Origin: Chimonanthus salicifolius
Lineage: Eukaryota; Streptophyta; Magnoliopsida; Laurales; Calycanthaceae
Length of the DNA stretch: 64,000 bases
Reading direction: 5' to 3'
NCBI GenBank assembly: GCA_013350335.1
Contig: CM023536.1
Location: 45,206,314 to 45,270,313 of the forward strand
The translations under genes and the position numbers were made by a program. Below are positions 34,401-47,200 of this stretch, piece after piece. Under the pieces are notes generated by a model. It saw only the letters and a list, made by a program, of their open reading frames with translations. It was not told where the DNA came from and did not search any database. Each line of letters opens with the position of its first letter. The stretch's first letter is position 1.

Positions 34401-37400
34401 ATCCATGAATCACCACTCAAGATGAATCCATCCAAGAGAAAGTTTTCGTCTATGGGGATAGGGAGCCCACTTGGACCGATTTAAAGAGGATCAAGCCCCC
34501 TTTTTTTTGTAGTGTTAAAGTAAGAAAAGGACGTGTTTAAGTGGGGCCCTTCAACTAAATTCATCAAATGGATTCATCTATGATTTAGCTCATTCATCCA
34601 TGAGTGTAGAATAATAAACTATAGAAAAGTAAATAGAGAAGAAATTCTCTATATTGTTGTATTGAATGTAAAAGGTTACATCTATATATAATAAACAGGA
34701 AGCCAATCTAGGTGGCTAATATGAAAAAGAATAAAAGAATGATAAGATTACAATCAATCATATAACTCATAAAATAAACTAGGATGACTTTCCTAAATAG
34801 GGTGATTCTGGTCAACCCTATCATGAAGTGGGTCCCACAACACTCCTCCTCAAGTTGGTTTGAAGAAGTCGAGTAATCTCAGCTTGCTAACAACCGAATC
34901 AAGCTGAATTCGGGGAACTGATTTTGTAAAAATGTTCGCAAGCTGATCTTTAGACTTCAAATGAGAAGTGAAAAGACGACCTTCAGAAATATGATGACGA
35001 AGGAAATGACAATCCACTTCAATGTGCTTAGTCCACTCATAAAAGACTGGATTGGAGGCAATGTTAATGACCGCCTGATTGTCACAGAACATGACTAGTG
35101 GATCGGCAGGAGCAAAGCCCAATTCAGTGAGGAATTGGCGGAACCATAACAATTCAGAAACAGTATTAGTCATGTCACGATATTCGGCCTCAGCACTGGA
35201 ACGAGTAACAACTGACTGCTTCATTGCTTCGCCAGACAACTAAATATGAGCCCAAGAAAACACAATAGCCAGAAGTAGAGTGGTGATTATCTGGAGACCT
35301 GGCCCAATTAGCATCCAAATAACCGCGAACCGGACAAGTATGCTGGTGTGCATAGAACAAGCCGCGGCCAAGGTGAGCCTTAAGATACCGAAGGATACGA
35401 AACAAAACCTAAAGGTGAGTGTGCCGTGGTTCATGCATGAACTAGCTGACGACACCAACAACATAAGATAAGTCCGGTCTTGTGATGGTAAGATAAATGA
35501 GCTTGTCGACGAGTTTCTGATAAAAATTGGGTGTGTCAAGAAGAGTCCCATCAAATGCAGATAAATTGGTGTTCACATCCAGTGGAGTATTAACGGGTTT
35601 GCAGCCAGAATAGCCAGCTTCCTGGAGGAGATCCAGGGCATACTTCCACTGAGAGAGAGAGAGGCTGCGAGAAGAGCGAGTGACTTCAATTCCAAAAAAG
35701 TACCAGAGGGGCCCCAAATCCTTAATATCAAAAGTTCGTTGATGATATTTTTTGAAGGAAGAGATGGCTTGCATCGTTGTTACCTGTGAGGACAATATCA
35801 TCAAAATAGACCACCAAAATCATCACAACAGAGTGGAGGCAGTAGATGAAGACTGAGTGATCCGACTAACAGCAAATAAAACCATAAGGTAACAAGGCAC
35901 TATTGAACTTCTTGAACCAAGCATGAGGAGACTGCTTAAGACTATAAATAGCATTTTTGAGTCTGCAGACAGAGTTGTGCTCCTCCTACTTGAAAAACCC
36001 TAGAGGAGGAAGCATGTACACTTCTTCCTGAAGATCGCCATGGATAAAAGCATTCTTAACATCCAACTGGTGAAGAGGCCAATCAAAAGTCATGGCGAGG
36101 AAGAGTAAGATCCGCACAGAGGTAATCTTGGCAATAGGTGAGAAGGTGTCTTGGTAGTCTACACCAAGGTTGTCAAAATCGCATGAGTCGCGAGTCGACT
36201 CATGCGATTAGAATCAAGTCCGGTGTTCACCCGAGTCAAATCGGACACCATATCGATCAGCGATGATTATCGCACGATTTTCCGAGAGATGTAACTCATA
36301 TGATTCAAATCGTAGAATCGTAGAGTCACACGATTCTGTTGAGAAAGGAAAAAAGAGCACAACGAGAAAGGGGGGGAAAAAAAAAAGAGGAAGAAGAAAA
36401 AGGCCAGAAAGAGGAGGAAGAAGAGGAAGAATAACATACCTTAAATCCTTTCTTTCTTCTTCTTCATTTTTCTTCTCTCTTTCGTTTCGTCTCCACCCAT
36501 TCTTCGTCGTCTTCTCTGTTCTTCTTGGCCTTTCTCTTCCTGTCGTTCGCAGTGGAGACCCTAAAACAGAAAAATTCCTCTTTAATTTCCACTCTTTAGT
36601 TTCGCAGTCCACGAGGAGTCGCAGAACTATGCTCATGCAACCCTCTTTAGTTTCCAGTCCTTTAGTTACCGTGAGACTTTTTCGAGAGAGCCCTTGTAGT
36701 TAACAGTCCTTTTTAGTTAGAGACTTTAATTTTCGACTTTCTCGTTTTTTTCTATTCTTTTTCTTATTTCTTAATCTGCTGTTTTGAAAATCTTCTCTTC
36801 TTCTTCTTCTCTTTGTCTCTAATTACATCCCTTTCTATTCATTTTTCCTTTTTCTTGATTCGCAAGACCCTCTGTTTTTTGCTTTTTCCATACTTTTTCT
36901 TATTTCTTATTCTACCATTGTTCTATTTTTGTTTTCGTTTTTTCTATTTCATGTTATGCTATGTATGTAATATATTTCATGTGATGCTATGTTTTTGTTA
37001 TACATTATATTGTTATTGTACACCCAAGTTGTTGAGAATGGAAGTGCACAAAACAATGAACGGAAAAACAAAACCACATATCAATCGCACACAAGACACA
37101 AGGATTTTGCCTGGTTCCCTCCAATAAAAAAATTTGCTTGGGGCACCTAGCCCCCGGACAAGGAGGCGCTGCCCCCCTTTGACCCCTCCGCGAGCTAAGC
37201 AGGGAGCTCGCCCCTCGAACGAGACCAGTGGGAATGGGATCACCAGTAAATATCTGACAATCAAGCTCTACAAACCTAACACAAGTACCCAACATTATTG
37301 TACAACAAACTGTTATTGGACACCATATAGTATATAGTATACAGTATACTGTTATACAGTATTACAGTATACGGTTATACAATATTACAGTATACAGTTA

Positions 37401-40400
37401 CAGTAAAACCTCTATAATGTAATATATAGAGTGGACCCTACTCCATATATTACATTATAGAGGTTATTAAATTAGAGAGATTAGGAGTATTCTATTTTAA
37501 AATCTCCTTAAAACTCTCCCCCATAATTACAACCTCATTTGGGATTCTCCTTGAGGAAAAAGAAAACACTTCTTTCGGCTTCTACAAACTTGGCAGACCA
37601 TCCAGCTAGAGTGGCAGATCTCCTTGCCCAGGTTCTGCATTGGCATTCGACAATCTAACTCTATCAAGCATTGGCATCTGAATTGCAGCCACTACACCAG
37701 GTTTTGCATCCCCACCACTACTTGCCTAGCCTAGGGTTGAATCTGGTGGTAGAATCTTAAATCCTTTGCTTCCTTTAATCTCCTACACATCAGGATCGTT
37801 GATTGGGATAGAAAGATTGGAGTTTAGATGATATAGTTTGTGAGGTCTTTAGTCACTTTTATAGTAATTTTGTATTTTGAACGTATGAAATATTACTTTA
37901 AAAATGGTTAGGGCAATACATTTTTTATTATGAATGTATTGAGTAATTAGTTAGAGAAATTTATTATATTTTGAATGAGCCCGAGTCGGGACCAACTGTA
38001 GATATTATTTTAGACAGGTCAGAGATATATAGAGTACTACATTATAGAGAGTTTACCGTATATTGTTATACAGTATTTACATAATATTGTGTATTTATAT
38101 TCAAATATCATATTAATATATTTTTATTCTTTTTTTTTTTTTTTGATGATTGTTTGCACATTTACATGTATATTATGAGGAATTGAACAAAATGTAATGA
38201 ATCTTACGATTTACGATTCACACCCCTAGACCGATTCACGATACGATTCATTTTTTAGAACCTTGGTCCACACCATATATCTGCATGAAACCTTTGGCAA
38301 CTAGGCGAGTCTTATACCTAGCAATGGAACCATCAGGATTATGCAAGGCAAATACCCACTTGCACCTAACAAGGGTCTTCCCCGATGGTAAAGGAACCAT
38401 GTCCCAAGTGTGATTCTCCTCAAGGGCAGCTAATTCATCATCCATGGTTGCTTTCCACGATGGATGTTTCAAGGCTGTATCAACCCTCTTTGGTAACTTA
38501 ATGTTGTCCAATGCTGTGAGAAAGTTGTAATAGGAGGGAGAAACAACATGATATGATACAAAACGAGCAAGTGGATGACTGGTGCAAAAGCGCTTACCTT
38601 TGCGAAGGGCAAAATGGGGAGATCAGACTAGTCAAAGATGGGTGGATTTGGACTACTGGCAGATGAATGGGTGGGGTCAGTCGCAGATGGCTGTCAGAAC
38701 GGTGGGGCTGAGATCTAGAGGAAGAAGAGGAAGGACTGGGGAAAGAGAAGAGGTAGAGGGAGCTGGAAAATAAGGATCCGCTCAAAAAAAGTGACATCTA
38801 TAGAGATGTAAGTTTTTCCACTGAGGGGATCAAGGCATTTATAGCCTTTGTGAAAAGGGGAGAAACCGAGAAAGACGTTCGCAAAGCCTTAGGAGTGAGT
38901 TTATGGCCAGAAAAGTTGTGAACAAAGCAGACACCCAAAGACATGTAGTGGAATATAAGGTATGGATTTATGTAGAAGAGACGATTAATGGGGGACTGGT
39001 CCTGTAAAATGTGAGATGGCATTCTGTTGATAAGATAACAAACAGTTTCAAGCCAATAAGATTGTGGGACATGCATGTTAAAAAAAGAGAACGAGCCACC
39101 TCAAGAAGATGACGGTTCTTTCTTTCAACTACACCATTTTGTTGAGGTGTATAGGGACATGAGACTTGGGAGTCTATACCATGGTTTTACAAAAACGTAA
39201 GAAATGAGTGTGACAAATATTCCCCTCGTTATCACTTCATAAAACCTAAATTTTACACCCAAATTGAGTGTTGACCCATTTGTACAAAGTTTGGAAGTAA
39301 TCAAAAGCCTCAGATTTATGTTTCATCAAATATGTCCAAGTCATGCGAGAATAATCATCAATAAATGTGACAAAATAATGAAAACTTGATGTAGGACACC
39401 AGAAATAAGGTTTGTTGAGATTTCTCCTAACAAACATTGATCTTTTATTTTGGATACATACGTCACTCTTCTTCAATTTTATAAATTGATGTTTTTGCAT
39501 TAATTTTGATTTTTATAGATAGATTGTCAATCCAATTTATTACGTATTTCAAGTTGATATTAAAAGTTTTAATTGAATGGAATATGATTGGACTCTTAAT
39601 TAGACAATCGTTCATTGTTTAGCTACTTTAGTTATTAAATAAATCTACAAGTGACCCTAAACTAAGTGTTGAGCCTGTACCACAACTAGTATTTGAAACA
39701 AGTGATAACCTTTCATACAGCTGAACAAAGTGATCAAGCAAGTTCTCATGCTAGGGACAAAGTTCCCTTTCTCTTTGCTTTAACATGATCATTGCAATGA
39801 GAACACTAAGGAAAAGGTTCCTCACAAGCACATGTGGGAATAGTTTCATCATTAATTAGAAATGTAGGACATAAAGCATGAACTCCCCTTCAAAGACCAT
39901 ACATAAGAATTTTAAAAGCTTAACACAAACCTTATGCCTTAGGCAACGTACAAATTCCTCAAAATTAGCACGCCAGAGAATTTCTTTCTCACAAATTGCA
40001 GCAATACTTTCGTTGTCTATCTCCAGAGCTTCTTGCTTGCGCTTCTTAAATCATTAAAATAAGTAAACAATCAGCATAAAGAACAACTATTTAGTAAAAT
40101 AGGTATATATTGACGCAGGACAAGCTCTAATTCAAAATATTGGAAACTCTAGATCTAAATGATAAATGGATACTTATATGAGAATGCAAAATGTGTAAGG
40201 TGAATCCTTAAATGACATGCAACCTATATCCATGGTTCACATAAGATGTTAGATAGATTCAATTAATATTAAGTAAAAGAGTATAACAAAACTATGCAAG
40301 TTCACATACACAATTAATCAAAGAGATTTTTAAAAAAAATGACACCTACACATAAAGCCCTCAAGGTTGTATTGCTAGCTTTCAATGTAAAATCCCTCAA

Positions 40401-43400
40401 AAAACCAATTAAACCACACCAAACCCTATCCTATGTTTTATTAGATTTAAAAATCAATCACCCAAGGGTTGAAACAGGGATATGGGATCCCTAGGGTTTG
40501 CCAAAGGAAATAGGTTTTTTCAACCAAAACAAGGTCTCAAATAGGTTCATTGAGTACGTTAGGGTTAGATTTTCAAGTCTAAGATAGATATACATAGGTT
40601 GAGGTGCAAAATGGGATAAAATGGGGCCAACATGGGCATGTCTGCATGGTCGTACAGACTAGTGGGTCCCAATGGGATTTTAGTGGCTGATGGTGGGTCT
40701 TGGTTTGGTTAGGGTATGGTTAGGGTTAGGGTTAGGGTTAGGGTTTGGACTTGCACGAAAAAGGGACAATAGTAAATACTAGAAAAAAAGGGAAAAGTGA
40801 GGGAAAAGAGAGGAGAAAAGGGAAAAGAGAGGAGAAAAGGGAAAAGAAGAAAAAATAAATAGAGAAGAAAAAGAAGAAAAAAGATATGTACCTTGAATCA
40901 CACAAGGTTCCTTAATCTCACACCAAGAAGGCAGAAGGAGTCGCATCAGATCTTCAGATAGGAGAAACTTGAATTTCTTTGTTCCTTCATTCATCATAAA
41001 AGTGTCTACAAGGCTATTTATAAAAAAGCTGACTCACTTAAAACCTTAGACATATGTGACTTAAGGCACACACATGTGGACGATCTAAAACCATAAAAAC
41101 AAATACTTGTCTAGAACAATCTTGAAACACATGAACTAAAATAATATGACACTATAAAAGAAAACAAAAACAAATGTCTGAATAACGCTCAATCAACCAT
41201 CAGATCAATCAATCCACCAATGAACGACTCGGATGATGTAAATGGATGAATTGACTCAAATCTTCACATCTACTGCTAGATCAACGCACAATTTGGGCCT
41301 ATCCATGGTTAGATTTGTCCCTATCTATGGTTAGATATGTAGGGATTGCGTAGAAATTCACCATCCAACTATGATGAGGTGAAATCTAGATTCCAAAGCA
41401 TCCTTATTTGCTGCCATCCCATGATGTCCTCTTCATTTATCCTATTCATTATAAGCTATTCTTATTTGTGAAATGGGACATTTCTAAAACTAGAATGAAG
41501 AGTACTAAATAAAACCACTCCACAAACACATGCACACTAAGAACTATTACTAGAAGAAACATGGATGTTCCATTTTTATTGGAATAAACATGGAGACACA
41601 TATATTCATTATTAAGATAACTTTCAACCAAATAACAACAATAATGCAATTAGAGATATGAGATCTTTCTATAACACATTTATGATATGTGCTCCAAATC
41701 ATCATAATGTCAGCAAAGTGTTATCCCAGTTATATATTAGAAACCAACAATTTGAACAAGTAACATCATCGATCCAAGCATTTGAAAATCTACATCATAT
41801 AAGGTTAAGAAAATCCTAAATTGTTATCTTCAAACAACCAAAATAACTTTAAATGATAGAATAACCAAAAGGCACAAAAAATTAGACAATCCAAAAACCA
41901 AGATCTAAGCATTTGAACAAATTAAATTGCAGATCTAGAGTTTGAACAACAAACATATTGTTCTTCATAAAATGACAAAAAAAAAAAATCAAAAAAAAAT
42001 AATAAAAGTTCAAAGAAAAAAAAGATGGTTGTATTTTTTTTTTAAAATGAAAGGTTAGTTTATTCATTCAAAGAAGCCCAAAGAAATAAAGAGAAGCCCA
42101 CAAAAGGTAGGGCCTAAAACAGAAACAGGACAAAACCAAATAAGCAGTCCAAGCCCACACCCCAGCCAGGGATACAGGGCAGGAGAATAATCCCAGATCA
42201 AGTCAGGGGATCATTAAGGCATGAGAAAATGCCAGAGATGTTACCAGCCACCAAGGGATTGAGAAAGGCCTGCACACAAGCATCCTTGCAACTGTTAATT
42301 TTGACAGTCCGAGGATTGAATCTGTTGAGTAGAGCAGTGATAGCATGGAGGTGGCTGCAATGGGACCAAGATTTGGATGTTGAGAAGTTGATACTCTTTG
42401 CAATCTCATCACAAAGCTGAAGATGGTGAAGAGGAAGGTCCTTCCTGAGCAGAAAAAGAAAGGCCCATTGAGTGTAGAGCAGCAAGGACATGGTTGTGTC
42501 CTGCTCGAGCAGAGGAATAGATCAAAACCCAGCCATCTCACTATCGTTGCAGATATAATTTGCCCCTAAATGAGTATTACCATTGAAGGTAAACCGGCCA
42601 ATGAGCAAAGAACAAGAGTTATCAGCAGTCAAAGGAATGGGGGTCTGATGGTTCTGGTGGAACAGAGATTGCAGGCGGCATGTTCCAAGCAACAGAGAAA
42701 TCATCCCTCATGTTCTTAATGTCAGTATTAGATAAGAGGAAGAATATCCGCCCTCGGATGTCGTCAATAATATTGAAGCTCGGCCTACTAAAGTTGCTAA
42801 CAGTGTTCTTGAATAGTTTAGAATTTCTTTCATGCTAAATACGCCAGATCAGAGCAGGCAAAGCCAGCTGAGCAGCAAGCTTCTCCAGATGCCCCTTCCT
42901 GCCGCGAATTAGCCTGGAAGAGTCCTCCACAATGTACCCAAACTGAGACTGGTGCCTAAATTTCGCCATTGGTAAGTGCCATACATTCATAGAAAAGCTG
43001 CAATGCAAAAGATGGTGATGGGATTCCTCAGCAAAGCTACATAAGACACAAACCACATCAATAATGATGCCCCAGTTACACAGTAACAATTTTGCTTTTA
43101 GAGCAGAGTTGAAGAAAAACCATGACAGAGTAGAATGGCGATTAATACATCTGGAAACCAAGTAGAATTTATCCATTCAGGCTCCTCCATGGCAACAGTA
43201 GAGGCATGCATGGCAGAAGCAATAGAAAAGTGGCCATTCTCACTGGCAGCCCAACATAGTTCATTCATCAGGAATGGGAATGGCAGGGAGGGAGACGTTC
43301 GTCACTAAACCCCAAATAGCAGATAAGACAGGCATTGAAGACTCAGGGAGGGACCATTGACATTACTAATGAAAGCAATGACCAGAACATCCTTACCAAC

Positions 43401-44226
43401 TTGACATGCCAGATGGAGGATTTTTTCAAATATTTTTGCTTGATCCATCTGGAACCACAAGTTATCCTTCTCAGATGCAATGTTCCATAACTGCTTCATA
43501 AGACAAGCCTCATTGACCATGAAAATGCTTCTCAGACCCAAACCACCTTTAACTTCAGGGCAGGCAGAACTTAGACCAAGCAACGGTATGCAGCTTCCGT
43601 CTACTAACAGAGCCCCATAAGAAGTCTCTCATGATCCTATCCACAGCAGCCAAGCAAGATTTGGAGAGAAAAAGGCATTCGCCCAACAGATGTGGAATTA
43701 TTGATAGTGGATTTCAGCGATTCAAGTCTACCAGCAAACGACAAAGTGGAGCCAGCCCAGCTACTCACCTCCTCCTTGATTTTGGAAACGAGCCCATCAC
43801 AACCCGAACAGTGTAATGGTAATAAGATATTTCAAGATATCTATAAGATTAAAGATTTTCACCACTAGAGTGAGGAGTGCAGATATTTTTTCCTCTCCCA
43901 TCACCAATACACATTGTAGTAACTAGTAAGGTCTCCCTCCCACCTGCCCTCTCTCTCTAAAGATTTTCACCAGTAGTGAGGAGTGAAGATATTTTTCCTC
44001 TCCCATCACCAATACACATTGCAGTAACTGGTAAGGTCTCCCTCTCTCTCTCTCTGCATCTGTAGTTTCTCTTTCTCATATTCTTTTAATTTTTTTCAAA
44101 AACTACAAAAAAAAAAAAAAAAAATTGTATTGTTTTTTCCATAACTCATACACAGAATTTGGATGCTTTTTTCTTCTTTCTCATGATTCCTCTGTGGATG
44201 ATTGTTTCTATTTGAATCACTGAAGG

Positions 44227-44265
<39 letters not shown>

Positions 44266-47200
44266 TTTAATTTTTTTTCCAAAAACTACAAAAAAAATGT
44301 ATTGTTTTTTCCATAACTCATACACAGAATTTGGATGCTTTTTTCTTCTTTCTCATGATTCCCCTGTGGATGATTGTGGGGTGAGTTTGGACGTTTGCAT
44401 TCCAATTTCTCTAATTTCTATTTGAAACACTGTGGATGAATTTTGATATTTATTCATCAATTTTCTAATTTTTATTTGGATTGAACTGGCCTGAATATGG
44501 AGGCTTATTCACCAAATTTTTTTTGGGTGTATTGGGGCTAAAATTGGATGCATTACTGGCTAAAATCTGGATGTTTGCTCCCAATTTTTGTTTGTGTGAC
44601 TAAGAGTTAAATTCAGATGCATCATTGTACAAAATTAATTCACATTTACAAGTCAATCAACATCTTCTACAACCACAAAACAACAATAGTTTAATATGGA
44701 ATTGATAAAGAGAGGATGATTGCACAATTTGTAGTTTTAGTCTACTTCTTTTGAGAGGTAATGGTCTCCTCACATCCAACTGTTGTATCCCTTCAAAAAA
44801 TTGGCTACCGGACACACTGGAAATTGGGGTGACAGGAGAAATCTCGTCAATCATAGAGAGGAGCATTTCTCCGTTTATTTCCAACTTACCAAACAAGTTC
44901 AGGAAACTGGAAATCTTCACTTTGTTTAGCAGAGCTTGAAGAATCGAAGCTAGCTTCATCCCTATCAACAAAGCCATTGGCAAGTAAGGGGAATTTTCTT
45001 TCATTTGATTTGCTTCCAAAGTAGAAAACTACCAAAGCCATTGAGCTTCTAAATGGCAGAAGTTTTAAAAGGGAGAAACTTTGAAGGTGGAAAGGGCTAG
45101 ATATAGTTGGGAGGCTCGTCGGTTCGCCAAATCAAATCCAACTTATCCTCCATCAAATGCAACTAGAAGAACATTTGTTGATCTACTTAAAGATAGTTCA
45201 CAGGTTCGTTTCAGGATTCCCCCCAAGACAATAGTAGGGATCTTCGGAAATTTGGACCATGAACACTAATAGAGGAAAAGCTATTAGCATGGGGAAGATT
45301 CTAGTTGAAGCTGCAAGATTAGAGCTAAAAAAGTTTAGTGGCTCACCAGAAATGTGAATTCAATTCCATCGTTGAAGAGGAAGATTGAATCAGGGATTCT
45401 TGGAAATGCTATGGAGACTTTTAGGTTACTTTGATTGATTGATGGAGAACTTTGATCACTTTTGATGTGTCTAATGAATCGATTAGTTAGGAGTTGAAAT
45501 TAATAATTGTGGTTGCAAAATCAAACGGCTAGAAATAGATTGTACCTCAGCAAACTAGAGGTCTATTATCATTTGTTTCATTAAATGGAGTCTGAAGTTA
45601 TCCAACAACTGCAATTTTTTAAAATGATAAATTCAAATTCATGAATTATGTGTTGGGTTGGACAAAGAGGGCTTTTTTCATAAATTGAAGTTCAACATAG
45701 TTTTTGGCCGGACCCAAATATAGTAAATTAAATGGCACCTCTAATATAGCTCAAGTATCAAAATTCAGCCCCAAATAAAGATTTTAGCCATCTAAAAAAA
45801 TGCCACGAAATTGATGATTGAAGGTGAAAAGTCAAAATGCTAAAAATATCAAATGCCTCTAAATTTCTGTACTTCAGTAAATCCAGAATTATATTATTTA
45901 AAAAGAAGTACAAAGTGGTGCAAAAGGCTTATACCAACAACATATGACACCTTGCTCACAACCTTACAAACATCTAGAAACCCACTACAACAAGATAGCC
46001 AACTGTAAAACACAAAGGAAAACCAAAACAAGACAACCAAACACTCCTCCATGTAGCTCCAATTGTAGAAAAATAGAATGAATAAAAGCGAATAAGGAGA
46101 AATGGAGGAATTCTTTGTATCTTGTATATTGATTGTATGTATTCTGAAAGGGTACATGCATATATAATAAAATTAGAGCCAATCTTGGTGGCTTAAAAAG
46201 GAAAAAACTAAAGAAAAAAGATTATTTACAATCAATTATACAACCCAATGTTTTAAAACCCAGCCTGTGGAGCGATCCGTCTTGAAGGGAAGGGTGGGTT
46301 AAATAAGGTTCAACCTGGTTAACCCATAGTGAAACCCGGTCAAACCCGTGCTATTAATATAACATTATAAATAATATTAAATTATTAACTAAAGTTATAT
46401 TTCATAAAAAATATTTTTTTTCTTCTCACAAACCCAATTGTAAATACTAAAAATTAATAATCCAAAAATCATATTCTCAAAAAAACCCAAATCTTCATCT
46501 TCATTTTCTTCATTTAAAAAACCAAGGGTTTTTAAGGGTCAAGGGTCACGGGTTTATTAGAAAAACCGGGTTGACCCGTAGGTTGTAAAGGGTTTTTAAG
46601 GGTTTTGGGTCTTAAAATGACCCGACCCGTGTTCCACCCCGGTCACGGTTGACCCGCGGGTCGGGTCGAGTGTGATAACATTGATACAACCAATCAGCTA
46701 ACTATGGCAGCAGTTATAGAGGCGGAATTGTTTGCACTATGACGAGGTATTTTGGAGTTGGAAAAGTTAAGGGTTCGGGGAGCTTGGTGGAAGGAGACTC
46801 AAAGGTGGTGGTGGGTTGGATGGTGGGGTCTTTTTGTCCTTGGATCTATCTAGACAAAGTTGAGAGGATCCATTATTCTATTAATTCCTTCGAATTTAAG
46901 ATTGCTTGAGTTCCTCAGTCAGTTAACTCAACTGCAGATGTTATGGCTAAGCAGGGGTTGTCTTTGGAATCGAAATCTCTTAATTCTTTTTTGTAATTGG
47001 GGGATTGCCTTTTGTCGTTTCCTTGATGGGCTATTGATTTTTAGCCTTGTTGTGTATTCCTTTTTTCTATAAATGAAGTTACCTTTCAAAAAAAAAAAGT
47101 ATACAACCAATCAGATGTTTGTTCAAGAGTGAGTCCCACAACACTCTCACTCAAGCTAATTCGAAGATGTTGAGTAAATCCAGCTTGCTAACAACTAAAG

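Larger units (their letters stand above)
34605..39400 (-). mobile_element. 5'-truncated Ty1/copia element, split by a hAT-like insertion
   Basis: The 3' LTR (34605-34842, 238 bp, TGTAGAATAAT...CCCACAACA on the plus strand) is preceded on the minus strand by a TTGAGGAGGAG polypurine tract. Upstream in element order come RNase H, reverse transcriptase, and integrase up to about 39400, where Copia homology stops inside the integrase core ([13 protein letters not shown]). There is no gag or 5' LTR. A 2.1-kb hAT-like element (36165-38265) interrupts the RT region. Same family as 46064-52419. Sense to RPC3 in intron 6. Confidence 0.88.
46064..47143 (-). repeat. 3' LTR of the complete Copia, interrupted twice
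   Basis: Native sequence at 46064-46245, 46692-46697 and 47115-47143, disrupted by a hAT MITE and a LINE fragment. The intact order is shown by the 5' LTR (CAATTACACAACCAATCAG). Confidence 0.9.

Noticed and set aside
36263..36703. 146-codon plus-strand frame and its antisense partner
   Set aside because: Low-complexity KKGGRRKR type translation of a purine-rich block in the hAT-like element.
37130..37210. GC-rich block as a gene fragment or rRNA piece
   Set aside because: No open frame with family similarity and no rRNA or tRNA match that I can recall; left as filler of the hAT-like element.
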